This document shows, in pieces, positions 47,701 to 59,268 of a DNA stretch of 64,000 nucleotides; position 1 is the first letter of the stretch, and each line of letters opens with the position of its first letter. Made by a program: the position numbers and the translations under genes. Below the pieces are notes generated by a model. The model had not been told where the DNA came from. It saw nothing but the letters and a program-made list of their open reading frames with translations, and did not search any database. The DNA comes from Oscarella lobularis (Eukaryota; Porifera; Homoscleromorpha; Homosclerophorida; Oscarellidae): contig NC_089179.1 in NCBI RefSeq assembly GCF_947507565.1, positions 434,001 through 498,000 on the forward strand. Reading direction: 5' to 3'.

Positions 47701-50700
47701 CGGTAAGAAGCCGATTGCCGTCGATTCGAAACGAAGCCGACGCACTGACGATAGTATACGTGAAATTATCCCCGACATCTTGATCAATCGTTGTCAACTG
47801 AGCGATTAGACTGCCAGAGGGACGATTTTCCGCGATCGTATATCGACCGTCGGCCGACTCGATCCCCGTTGGCGGATCGTTTAAATTATTGACGGCAATT
47901 CGGTAGTGCTGCGACGTCGAGAGACTTCCCTGGTCGAAACATTGGACGTTGATAAAAAGCGACGAAGTCTGCTCGTAGTCGATCGCGTCGGCGACGACTA
48001 CGCGCAAGCCGTCGTCGCTTATTCGAAGCTTCCCGTTGGCGTCCTCTAGAAGGTGACACGTAAACGACTGCGGCACAAACAACGAATCCGGATCGGTCAC
48101 CGAAATGACGGCGAGAGTAGATTGAAGTGCGACGTTTTCGTCGACGTCGGTTCGACTCAACGAAATTGCCGACGGCGCTTCGTTTTGATTGAGAACGAAT
48201 ATTTGAAAGACACGTTTCGCCGGCGGAATCGACGACCCGTCGCCGGCCGTCACTTCGATTATGTAGTCGCGTGCCGATTCGTAATCCAAAGGTCGAGTCG
48301 TCTTCAGAGCGACGGCACTGTGACTAGGGGAATTGCCCGTGTTTTCTAGTCGGAACGATTTCGTCCCGTCCTTCGTTATATTGAAGAGAACGGGACTTCC
48401 TTCTGGATCGCTGGCCGTCAAAACGCCGACTAGGGTGTTGTTCGGTTGATTTTCCGCCACCGCGTTGTGATGCAGCGTAAAATGCTCGGGCGCTTCGTTC
48501 ACATCAATCACGTCAATTCTGAAGACTTCGAATTTCGACGCGCCTTTCGTGTCGGAAACGCGAACTATGACTAGATACTCATTATCGTCTTCGTAATCGA
48601 GAATCGCTCTCGTCTTCAAAACCCATTCTCCGGCAATGACGCCTAGTTCAAAATAGCCTCCGCCGTCGTCGTCTAAGAAATAGGTGAGAACTTCTTTATC
48701 GTCTTCGTCCGTTCCCACCACGTTGCCGACAATCGTGCCTATTGGCTCGTTTTCTCGTATCGTCGTCGAATTCATCGTCACGTTGATAGGCGAATCGTTT
48801 GAGTCTTTCACTTCTATGACAAACGACTTGGGTCCGGTCGTCGCGACGCCGTCAGTGCACGAGACGGAAATCGTGTGTTTCGCTTTCGTTTCGTGATTGA
48901 GCGATTTCTTAACTTGCAGCTGAGAACCGGTAACTTGAAAGAGTCCATTGGCGTCGTCCGTCAATGTGAACGTCAGCGAATCGCCGTCTTGATCGATCGC
49001 CGAAAACGTGGCGAATCCGCTACCGACCGGAGTCGCCTCGTCGACGATACGGTAACTGAGCGCAATTTTTTCCGGCGGATCATTCTCGTTCAGTATGCGA
49101 ACGTTGAAATAGGACGTCGTCGTCAGCCCGGACAAATCTGCCGCCGTAATCGTCAATGTAACGATCGTTCCCAAATAGATCGACTCGTAGTCCAAGCCAT
49201 CTCTAGCGACGACGACTCGACTATTTCTCGAACCCGTCAAATTGAAATACCCCGTCGAATCGATCAACGAATAGGTTACCGCGTCGCCGTCGGCGTCGCT
49301 TGCAAGCAACGCGCCGACGGCTTCTCCTCGACGAACGTTCTCGGGAACGCAAGCGTCGCCGACGACTTTGGAAGGACCGAGCGGCGACGGAGTCGACACG
49401 CACGCCTTTCCGCTCGACGGAACGAGTCGGACGTTCTCGGGCGGCTCGTTGCGATCGTCGACGACAATTGTCAGCGAGTCGGTGACAGATAAACCAGCGT
49501 TGTCCGTCGCCTTGACTCGAATCGTCACATTCGGTTGAGATTCGTGATCGAGACGAACGGAATTCACTTTGATCGTCGATCCGAACACGGCGAAATAGTC
49601 TCCGGGATTCGACGCCAGAACGAACGCGTGCGCGTCGCCGACGTCCGGATCGCTCGCGGCGAGCGTGCCGACGACAGTTCCCACCGGCGAATGTTCGAGA
49701 ACGGCGAACGACGACAACGAGACGGACGTCGGCGGTTCGTTCAATCCGAGCACGGTGATCTTAAACGATTTGGTAAACGTCGCTCCGCCGCCGTCCGTCG
49801 TCGTCACGGTGACGGAAAGAATTCGTTTCGTCTCGAAATCGATTTTCGTCGCGTCGTCGACGATCAATTTGTCGCCGACGACTTTGAGTCGTCCGTCGGT
49901 GGAGACGTCGAGCGCGTACGTGTGAGCGTCGTTCGCGTCTTGATCCGTCGACGAAAGCACGCCGACGACGTCGCCGGATTTCGCGCCGCCGCCACTCGAC
50001 ACGTATTCCTTCACCGTCGTACCCGACAGAGAGATATCCGTCGGCGGATCGTTTTCGTTGAGGACGGAAATCGATATGACGGACGTGCTCGTCAGCGGAG
50101 GCGATCCGCTATCCGTCGCTTGAACGGTCACCTGGTGTCGCTTGACTGCTGCTTCGTAGTCGAGAGTTGCCTTATTGACGATCAATTGATTTGACGCCGA
50201 ACCGCCGATTCGAAAATGATCGCGATCGTTAGCCAATAACTTGTACGATATCTTCTGCGCCGGTCGATCCGGATCGACGGCGTTAAACGTTCCAACGACG
50301 GTACCGTTGCGGGAATTTTCCTTCACAGTCGTTTTGCTTAGAGTCGGCGTCGCGGGTCGTTCGTTGACGTCGGTAATAGTGATAGCGATAGTTTTCGTTA
50401 TTGACATGGCAGGTTTGCCGTTGTCAGTCGACGTGACTTTTATCTGATACTTCGCTTTCGTCTCAAAGTCCAATTTTCCTTTAACCACAATCGTATTCGA
50501 CGTCGCGTCCAATCCAAACGCGCCGCCATCGCCGTCGACCAAAACGTACTGGTGAGTCTGACCGCTGTCGGGATCCGATGTCGACAGCGGTCCGACGATC
50601 GCATCAGTGGGCGAATTTTCCGCCACTTTGGCGGCGCCTACCTTGACGTCGGTCGGAGCACGATTCGGCACCGACGACGACCCGCGACAACCGCTATTGG

Positions 50701-52805
50701 GCGCGCTCCACCGACCGGAGTCGAGGCACTCGACGTAGGAATCGCCGAAGAGCGTGCCGACGCTGCAACTCATCGTGCATCGCTTCCCGTATCGATACGG
50801 CGACGCCGATCCATCGCACGTCGTCACGAAACCGGCTATGTGATTCGGCGCGCCGCAGTCGACCAGCGAACACGTTTTCTTATCGGCGTTCAATTGATAG
50901 CCTTTCTGATTGCACGCGCACGCGAAGGAGCCGATCGTGTTCACGCACGCCTGCTGACAACCGCCCTTGTTCGACGTCGCGCACTCGTTCGTATCGTCGC
51001 ACGTCAAACCGTTCGAATTCAGCGTGTATCCCTTCAGACAGCCGCACACGTACGATCCGACTGTGTTCGTGCACGTCTGCTGGCACTTGTTCTCCACCGT
51101 GCGACACTCGTCGTAGTCGCGACACGTCGTCGTGGCGACGTCGTAGTGCTTTCCCGTCGGACAGCGACACGTGTACGAGCCTACTTGATTGACGCACGTC
51201 GCGTCCGACGGGCACTGGTTCAGCGACGACGACGCGCATTCGTTCGTATCCTGACAGGTTTTGCCGTCGCCGCGGAGCGAATAGCCGGTGCGGCACGAGC
51301 AAAAGTACGACGACGGCGTATTGACGCACTTGAATTCGCAGCCGCCGTTGTTTGCTTGGCATTCGTCTTGATCTAAAAATATTAATTGTCTGAAATACAG
51401 TACTCTCAATTTTTATATGCATGTTTTAGAGACGTGGCGGTGGTCTTAACGGTGTAAGATAGAATGCAAGTGTACCGTAGTCTCTAATCTGTGAGAACTG
51501 TACATACTACTCTATTGGAATCACTTACCGACACATGATTTTCCGTTTGATCCGAGTTTATAGCCGGATAGACAGGAGCATTTCCAGGTGCCTGGTTGAT
51601 TTGTACACACTTGCCCGCATCCGCCATTGCCTGCGCTGCATTCGTTGATATCTTCGAAGAAGGCAAAAAATTGAAAAACAGCTATCTATCTATCTATTGA
51701 GTTTTCAACGATACCTTTGCAAGTTTTCCCGTCGGCTAGCAACGTGTAACCAGCCTTGCAAGAACACTTGAAACTAGTAATGGTATCAGTGCAAATTTGA
51801 TCGCAGCCCCCATTTAATACCAAACACTCATTAGAACCTACGAAGAGAGGGCCGAGTCAAAAACTTGGGACTCTCATTTCCATGTCATACCTATATTGGG
51901 CTGACGGTCCGGATGAACAACGTGAATTCCCGTCGGTCGCGACATTCCTCCCGTGATTCGAACCCTATCCAATCCGGTGTCCTTGTCAGCGTGATTGAGA
52001 TTGTGCAAATTCCAATCCGTCCAATAGATCCGTTTCTTGTACAACGACATGTGATACGGACTATAAACGGTCTGTCCGAGCAAGATCAACTTTCGATTTG
52101 CCCCCGACAAATCCGCCCTTTCAATTTTCCTATAATACGCGTCGGCCCAGTAGATGTGATTCTCGTCGTAATCCAAAGCAAGCGCATTAGGCCACCGAAT
52201 TCCCGATCGCACGATGACGACTCGACCGGACCCGTCCGACATCTTCGCCTTTTCGATTTTCGGCACCGAACCCCAATCGCTCCAGTACACCCACCCGTTC
52301 GTCGGATCGAGACAAATCGCGCGCGGCTGATCGAGTCCCACATTGATAAGCGTCTTTCGTCCGTTCCCGTTCAAATCCGACGTCTCGATCGTGTTCTTGC
52401 CCGTGTCCGTCCAATAGAGTCGTCGCTTTTGCCAATCGACTGCGAGGCCTTCCGGCGTTCCGAGACTGTTCGTCACGACGTCGGTGATCGAGCCGCCGTT
52501 GACCGGAGCCCGTTGAATCTTTTTCGTCGCCGTGTCCGTCCAATAGACGTCGTTCTTGTTCAAGTCGAAATCGAGTCCCGTCACTCGACTCAGACCTCGT
52601 ACGACGTACCGGTAGTTCGTCACGTCGATGTTGATGCGACGTATGTCGACCGTGTTGGCGAATATGAGGTAGGGAACGGCATTCTGTACAGCTAACGCTT
52701 ATAGAAAGAGAATTCAATAAGATCAGGCAAAGGAACGCTGTTAGGATCCTTACCCGGTCGTAGACAGAGAGTCAAGTGGAGGAAGAGGATCAGGAAAGAT
52801 CGCAT
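44723..52805 (-). CDS. giant LRP-like propeller / EGF / sushi / cadherin receptor with NPxY tail
   Basis: About 2,580 residues in five exons: 52805-52754, 52697-51891, two small EGF exons (about 51840-51720 and 51650-51530), and one 6.65-kb exon (51372-44723). Signal peptide: [14 protein letters not shown]. Then an LDL-receptor class B propeller with five visible YWTD-type repeats (VYWTD, LYWTD, VYWSD, IYWAD, IYWTD). Then about six EGF modules (several DxNEC/DECQ calcium types), one sushi module ([12 protein letters not shown]...), about fifteen cadherin repeats with AxDxD, DYE and DxNDxPP motifs, five or six more EGFs and a membrane helix ([22 protein letters not shown]). The 120-residue tail carries NPAF, NPIY, NPLY and NPVY. 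Predicted calcium-dependent adhesion or endocytic receptor. I know no animal family with this exact order. Confidence 0.88.
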
Positions 52806-53032
52806 CGCGTTTCCTCCTCTGCTTTGTACCAGGACGCGCCGGACAACAAACGCCACGACTCACGTGCCCATTTATCTCCGTCGAAACAGCCCCCCCAGAA
52901 GGTTTCAGTGAGACCTCAGTTGTCGAAAATACCTCAAGTAAATAATGTTTTCCATTCTAGTGTATATCGAAGCAAGCTACGGCTTTTCTCTTCTTCCAAG
53001 GCTTTGTTGTTATCCGGGCATTCGTCTTAGAG

Positions 53033-54531
53033 ATGGCCGCCTTGGGTGCGTCGTTCAAAAGAAGGCTCGACGTACTTTCCAACGTCTCGATCCTCTATGA
53101 ACATCGAACGAGTTGTTTAGGAGCTCGCATGTCCTTACGTTGACAGCGTGAGCGAAGACTGGATCAAAGAGCTTATTTTCAAGCCAGGCGAACCGCGAAT
53201 TCGGCTCCTTCAGTGGCTCTTTACCAAGTAAGTAATCGAAGCGCTGGAGTAGCATCAATCGAGCCGTCCAGATTCGATCCCGAGCTTCGTTCGATCGTCG
53301 ACAGCCAATTCGATCGTTCGGAACATCGCACCGACTCGAGAATCCAGCGTACGCGTCTCTCTCTCTCTCTCACGCCCTCCTTCGACTATTTCTTCTTTCA
53401 CAGGACTGACGTTCGTGGCGTCAATCCTCGGTCTCTGCCGTTCAGATGACTACGATCTCATTCGAGTAGCCTACGAGATATTCGTCCATACAGTAATTAT
53501 GGCCCATTATATTTTACCAGGGAGTCGGTGTGACCGAAAGTCGGCAGACAGAATTTATGAATCGTCTCATCGATCTTGTCTGCACTGCGCAAGATATGGA
53601 ACTGTCGGCGTCGGCGGCGAGAGGTTCGTCTTCTCTTTTGACGACGACGACGATGCCGTTCGAGCCGACGTCGCTCGAATGCGCCCGGGAGGAGATGCTT
53701 CGCGCTCGGCATCTGATCAATACGATTGCCAATCACGTCGACGTCACCGAAGCTTTGACGTCCTCCTGTCAACTTTTTCCGCCCGATATGATGCAGATTT
53801 GTCGCGATCGCCTTGACGAGACTGTGATGAGTAGTACATCAAGGGAAAAATCAAGGTCACAAAAGTTAGTCTGCCAAAGGGGGAGAGTCATTTGCACGTC
53901 AGATAGAGAGAATTGTTCTTTTGGCTAGAGTTAAACCGCCAGGCGGTGAAAAACTTTCTTTGCAGGCTAAAGAATTGTCAGAGAAATTAGATAGTCTTCG
54001 TAATCAAGTCGAAACTCTCGAGGAAGAGGCGAGACGGTTTTTATACCTTCTTAGATATATTGATTATTTCTTCTCTAGACGGCTTCCAGTGCGACTGATC
54101 AAACTCGTCAAAGAGGCGTCGACAAAATCGGTCGGGGACTCGCCGTCTCGCTTTCGACTCTGAGTCAACTCGTTGCCAGCTTCTGTCACACCTACGACGC
54201 AGAAATGGAGCCGTGGACGAAAAAACGATCCCCTACCTTGTCAGGTAACGAAAGGGCGGGAAATTATCTAGTGCTTTTATCCGCGTCGTGTCTGTGCAGA
54301 AATTGGGCCGACCAGCAAGAGAATCAAGAAATGCATGAAAGAACTGAATGCGGTATGACTCTACAGTTCTAAATATTTCTTTTAGAAAAAAACGACTCTC
54401 TTTAGCTATTTGATGATCTTTCTACTGCAAGGAAAGCCCACGAGTCTCTTTCGCGTCCCATGAAACGTAGCCACAAAAAGGGTACTAACCAATTGGCCTA
54501 TCAACTGTTCGAAGACGCTGCTCGTCAATGA
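53033..54531 (+). CDS. HAUS7: augmin complex subunit HAUS7
   Basis: Part of the augmin complex that recruits gamma-tubulin to spindle microtubules. Exons: 53033-53071, 53121-53227, 53272-53348, 53404-53465, 53521-53864, then 53929 onward and two or three more to TGA 54529-54531. The N-terminal match is good: FKRRLDELACPYVDS, then PGEPRIRLLQWLFTKFDPEL and RLTFVASILGLCRSDDYDLI correspond to the human protein in order and spacing. The C-terminal half is coiled coil (LSEKLDSLRNQVETLEEEA) followed by SLSTLSQLVASFCHTYDAEM, matching the family. The junction after about 54035 is unresolved, because the expected frame begins ACGGCTTCC at 54080 and no canonical donor in phase was found. A GC-type donor is possible. 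Confidence 0.82.
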
Positions 54532-54632
54532 AACTCTGCATTTGCGTTCTATTATCGCTGACTAAAGCTCTGTACATTTACTATAGACTTGTGTTTGGTT
54601 CTCTCGCAATACATTTCAGTTCCTACAGTACT

Positions 54633-56213
54633 CTAACTATTGTGATTGGCTCTCTTTCCCGTCGATGCGCTGCGGCTATTACCTGTCGCCTTTCTTTTTC
54701 TCCGCGGTTGACTGTCGCTTACCTTACGCTCCCCGGCGTCGACTTTCTTTTCCGCTTTCTTTTCCGGGTCTAAACGGGGCTGTCTATCGTCTGTCACCGG
54801 TGAAAAAGGTGGACGCGCCGAATAGACTATGCTGTGAGAATAGTGACGGCTGCAGATCGTCGGCGAAGCAAACACCGAGGGAGAAAGGCAGCTGTTGAAC
54901 GGCGTGGATTGGCGGCACCAGTGCAGCATAGCTTGTTGGGCAACAGAAGGAGCTGAGACGTAGGAATTATCTGCGCAGAGAAATTGATAAAGGTACACAC
55001 ATGCACATGGGAATTTTTTTACGTGGCGCGCTGCGCTGTGGGAATGATGGAATAAATTCTGGTTGTTTCTGCTGTTGAGGCGTGTGCTTGTAAAAGGCTT
55101 CGAGGCACGAGTCAATGACATTGAATCTGAACAGTTGATATGGGATAAGAAATTCTATATTGCCCTCTGTACCTTCCTGACTCGCGTGACTCCCGAAATC
55201 CTTTTGCGAATGGATTCCAGTCAATTTTTAGCTTGGTTATCTGAGAAAAATTGTTACTCAAACAAAAAATCAATAATCGCCAATCACCTGTTGATTTTGA
55301 TACGCGGTGACTGCAATGAATTCCGTCTCCGGAAAAGTAAACTGAACGCAATCGCAGGAAGACGAATACAAGTCAGATAACTTGGGCGGCGACTCGTTTT
55401 CTTTCGCCTCGACGACAATCAATCTCGGTCTATACTTATGCATGGAATTGAGAACGAGCTATAAGAGACGAAGAATCAATTAAATCGATGGGTGGAACCA
55501 GGTGTGTTTTTTTGACTCCTCTTGCCTGTTCGCTTCCATTCGTCTCATTATTTGTCAACTTGACTTTGTCAAACGACACGACCTGTCTCATCCAAATTGC
55601 GCCGGTCGAAGGCGAACTGGGATGAACGTAGTAGCTCGGCGGATCGACGGGCGGCGGATCCGATCGTCCGGCGACGAGCCAACGGGAATTGTGATAGCCG
55701 TACTTGTACCTTCGATCGTCGACGGCGACCATGTCCAAATACATGTGATATCGTTTCGTCGGATCCAGTCCGCTGATGTTGAACTTTAAATTTGGAAACA
55801 TGCGTCTGTAAGGAAGAATAATAATTAAGTATTCACGATTTCCTGTCTCTGCACACCGCTCCCTGCGGCTACTTACCGGCCTGCCTTTGTTACGATCATC
55901 TCCGTGCCTAGTTCGTAAAATCGCCGCCACAGAGGACAGTCGTGCAGCTCGACGCGCGCGTCATCGAGAGAGTTCTCTATTCGCAAAACGTCGACTGCAT
56001 AGGATCGATGCATTCGCGACTAAGCGACTTACTACCGCGCGGTCTTAGCGGACGAAACGCGGAGAACGAAGATCGCCGATGGTCTTCCTTTCCGGTGGGC
56101 GTCTCCGCGACGGCGATTAGCGCAGCCACGGAGAAGGCCTTGGCCTTCTTCGATAGCGCTACAGACGCCGTCGCGGACGACGACGACGAAGGCATTTTGT
56201 CTTCAGCAGCCAT
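54633..56213 (-). CDS. T-box transcription factor with eh1 motif (Tbx1/15/20-like)
   Basis: Seven exons: 56213-56033, 55994-55877, 55805-55526, 55458-55288, 55240-55173, 55126-55023 and 54970-54633; 1,260 bases, 419 residues. Near residue 25, KKAKAFSVAALI matches the engrailed-homology-1 motif that binds Groucho/TLE co-repressors and occurs in Tbx1/15/18/20/22 relatives. The T-box is complete: VELHDCPLWRRFYELGTEMI, RMFPNLKFNISGLDPTKRYH, WMRQVVSFDKVKLTNN, LVLNSMHKYRPRL, EFIAVTAYQNQQITKLKIDW and NPFAKGFRES. The C-terminal 170 residues are Ser/Pro-rich and end in a basic tract. The intron after exon 3 uses a GC donor (CAG|GCAAGA), and intron 1 is only 38 bases. An upstream in-frame ATG at 56237 could add eight residues. 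Confidence 0.93.
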
Positions 56214-56299
56214 GCACGCGCTCGGTGAAGCGCGCATGCAACGAATGCGCGTGACGGCCCAGTTGGTGCGGTGCCGTTGTAGTCGGGTCGTCAACACCT

Positions 56300-56799
56300 C
56301 GGAAACTGTAATTTGTTTTTGATAGGCTGTTGACGTGCGATCATAACAGCCTACTCGTCGAAAACGAGCCTTTTAGCGTCGATTCTGCTACAATCGATTG
56401 GACGCGAGCGCCGATTCGACGACGAGACGTCGCACGAGGTCAATGGAAAGGTTATCGTCTTCGCGAGCGAACGAACGTCTCGTGTGGGTCGTGCTAGGGT
56501 AATTAAATCTGTCCACGCGGCCCACCCGACGAAAATGCGCTCCAAGTGCGAATGCGACGTCCTCCGAGAACCCAACGAATTGACATGGAAACCCGAATCG
56601 ATTTGCTAGCGCGAGAATTGCGAATTGGCTTCATTTTAGCACGATTCGAACGAAAACTCCTACCCGAATAAATTGTCACCCTCCTACGAAGTTGCGGTCC
56701 ACGAGAAACGCCAGCTGTCAACAAACACAATCAAAAGTGCACGTGTGCCGCATAGAATTAATAAAAAATTCAGAGCAAAGCCCCCAACGCAATGGAGCC
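56300..56799. other. gene-free interval upstream of the T-box gene
   Basis: About 500 bases between the T-box 5' end and the 3' end of AIP. The short open frames here have no family similarity, and no splice chain was found. It should hold the T-box promoter and the AIP 3' untranslated region. AT-rich patches such as AATTAATAAAAAATT (about 56757-56771) include a polyadenylation-like AATAAA for the T-box side or AIP. Confidence 0.4.
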
Positions 56800-57947
56800 C
56801 TAATCTGATCGAAATATGCCCTTACCTCGAAGCCGAGCTCGATCTTCGGCGTCCCGTTGCCGCTGCACGTCGTCCAACTCGCGCATCATGCGCGCAACGA
56901 CGCGAACGAGCCCCCCGTCGAGTTGGGCCGCTTGCTTGAGATCGCGACGCGCGAGCTGCGGCATCCAACTCGCCGCGTACGCCTTACCTCGACGAAAGAG
57001 CGCCTTTACGTTATCCGGCTCCTTCTCGAGAACGCTCGTCGCGTGACGAATCGCGTCGGCGTACTCCTCGAGATTCAGCTGACACTGGCAATAGTTCAAT
57101 AGGAGGGGAATTTTTTGGGTTTCGAGTGCCGAGGCGACGTCGCTCTTCGGATGCTCGCGACTCAGTAATTCCTCGATGCAGCCGATAGCCATGCCGTAGA
57201 ATCGAGCCGCTTCTTTGTAGTTCTCTGCTTTGTATTGGGCCGTTCCTTTCGCTTTGAGTCGCGGTATCTCGTCGCGTTTTTCGTCGGGCGTCATCGACCA
57301 GATTGCCTTTTCGTAGTTTCCTTCCGCTTCGGTGCTCAGGAGTTCGATCTCGAACGTCAAGTCGCGCGGATGCTCGTCTAAATCGTCCAAGTCGGCGTAA
57401 CCGGTTTCGGAGTGATGATGATCGTCGTGATGATGATGCTCGTTCAGGCCCGTTGCCATGCAACGATGCCTGACAACGGGTCGATCTTCTTCTCTCGCTG
57501 TCCCTTGTTTCTCTTTGGCAACGTAGCGGAGACTTTTTGATACCAGTGGATAATCGGAAACCAGCTACATGTTAATTAATTAATTAATTAGTGAAAAAAT
57601 AAAATTCGCGATTTTTTGCCTCTTTGGAGCAGGTGAACTTGGATTTTTCTCCGAGACGCATCGTTTTCACCAGATCTTCCCATACGGAAAGTTTGAATTT
57701 TCGTCCGACTAGAAGCTCGAAAGGACCGCAGCCCATTGTTCGGCTGTCGTCTATGACGATTTCGCTATCGCTCCCCTTCTGTTTGGCCAGAGTACGAAAA
57801 TGAAACGTCGCCTAGAAAAAGAAAATGGAAAGAACGAATATTTCTGTCGTTTCGATGTCAAAATACCTTCGTATTGTGCAAAAACGTCGGCGTTTCGCCC
57901 TCGCCTTTACTCAAAAGTTCTTTTACAACCCCTGGGCAAACGTTCAT
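56800..57947 (-). CDS. AIP: AH receptor-interacting protein (AIP/XAP2) co-chaperone
   Basis: HSP90 co-chaperone with an FKBP-like N-terminal domain and C-terminal TPRs. Three exons: 57947-57867, 57811-57620 and 57564-56800; 1,038 bases, 345 residues. The FKBP-like part reads ATFHFRTLAKQKGSDSE, DDSRTMGCGPFELLVGRKFK, VWEDLVKTMRLGEKS, then YPLVSKSLRYVA. A His-rich insert (HHHHDDHHH) follows, then ADLDDL and IWSMTPDEKR. The TPR region has LLLNYCQCQLNLEEY, DNVKALFRRGKAYAA and the final helix. Intron 2 starts with GC (GAG|GCAAAA) and ends TGTAG; the protein alignment needs exactly this junction. That intron also holds a run of TTAA units (about 57571-57592). Head to head with the PRR11-like gene. 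Confidence 0.93.
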
Positions 57948-58041
57948 GGTCGCTTCGACAGAGAAATATGCTTTCTGGAGAAAGCTTCTTCTCCGAACGG
58001 AGTCACGTGTTAGGCATGCGTAGCTGCAGAAAAATTTGAAC
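57948..58041. promoter_or_regulatory. 94-base divergent interval, AIP/PRR11-like gene
   Basis: The start codons of AIP (minus) and the PRR11-like gene (plus) are 94 bases apart. The gap contains GTCACGTG (E-box type, about 58002-58009) and no TATA box. Confidence 0.45.
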
Positions 58042-59131
58042 ATGAGCTACATCGACGACTACGACGAAGCGAAACCGGCGGCTGTTTCCTATTGTAGCAA
58101 AATCAGCGTAGCTGAATTTGAAAGCCAGAGCAGCGTTGAGACGGAGAAAGCGCTGCAAGAATTGCTCGCTCACCTCGATCGCAATCCCGCCGTGTATCAC
58201 GACATTATCAAGCGACGAAAGAAGGACGAAGAAGCGGAGATGGGAATGCTTTCCTATTTGAAAGCTCGATTTTGGTCGCTGATCACCGGCGGCGGCGAGC
58301 CCGCGGCCGTTTCTCAAGAAGAATGCGATCGACAGTTAGCGGAAATGAAAGAGGAGATGACGCGCCTCTTCGCTTACTCGCAAAGTGAGCGCCAATCGAT
58401 TAATCATGGAATCGTTGCTCATTTGTGTTATGAAGGTGACAAAGGTGAGATTGGTCGGCGATGCTCGAAACGGCTGGCTGAAAAGCGGCGAAAGGCGGCG
58501 GCGAAAGTGGCGTCAAAAGAAGAGGACAAGAACAGTCCGACTCCCACTCCCATTCCAAGAAAACTGAGCAAAAAGCATTATTTATTTCGAAGAAACAGGC
58601 CTCCTCCACCTCCACCTCCACCTCCGCCTCCACCTCCGCCTCTACCAAGAACAGGAAAATTGGACAAGGTATTCCAAGTGATATTCTTTGTGTTCAATGT
58701 ACCATATTTCATATACAGAGGACTGTTGTTCGAGGAGCCTTCTGCTCAAAAAACGTTGACTTTAAATCATTGGCACTAAGAAGGAAGCCGTTGAAACGAA
58801 GGTAAAGCAATCTTTGTACCTCTTCACTCACCACTGAGTACTTTTCAGTGCGACTCATCACACGGCATTTCTTGATGAACTAAAAGACTCGACGACACGA
58901 AAGCAACTGAAGAAAACTCAACTCAGGTAAAAGTAATTCAGTTCAAAGTCGTCCGTGTGCAGACGTTCTCTCTACTCCAGGTCACCTGGCGGGACCCCGT
59001 TGAAGAAGAAAAAGACAAGGGCAACTGATGAGTTTAGATATTTTAACCAGCAGCTGATCAAGAAGTTTCAGAACGTTTATTCTCCAAGTCCCAGCAAGGA
59101 GAATGACAGTGTTTTTGACAGTCCAATGTAG
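58042..59131 (+). CDS. PRR11-like proline-rich protein
   Basis: Starts MSYIDDYDEAKPA at 58042 and ends at TAG 59129-59131. The N-terminal 115 residues are helical and charged (exon 58042-58384). A basic stretch (RRCSKRLAEKRRKAAAK) and a run of about 14 prolines follow. The C-terminal exons read LDELKDSTTRKQLKKTQLR, then SPGGTPLKKKK and FNQQLIKKFQNVYSPSPSKEN. This order, with the SPGGTPL and RKFQ-like segments after a polyproline run, matches human PRR11, a cell-cycle-linked nuclear and actin-associated protein. The junction between the polyproline exon (ending 58668) and the LDELKD exon was not settled in frame. Identification is by short motifs only. Confidence 0.6.
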
Positions 59132-59268
59132 TGAATTAGTAGTACTCTGTTATAATTTTAGTACTGTGTTGCGCAATTTAATCAGATTTATTTTGACCTG
59201 ATTGATTTCACTTCATTGTCGTCATTCGATATACGGGCACGGTGACTCCAATACGGGAACGACGCCAA

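Noticed and set aside
44723-51376. Many long open frames on the plus strand and other minus frames across the cadherin exon
   Set aside because: They mirror the 2,216-codon frame and show Arg-rich, low-complexity shadow translations with no domains; a consequence of base composition and codon bias.
54967-55224. Reading straight through from T-box exon 5 into downstream sequence
   Set aside because: The frame stops; inserting exon 55126-55023 gives a multiple-of-three coding length with GT-AG introns on both sides.
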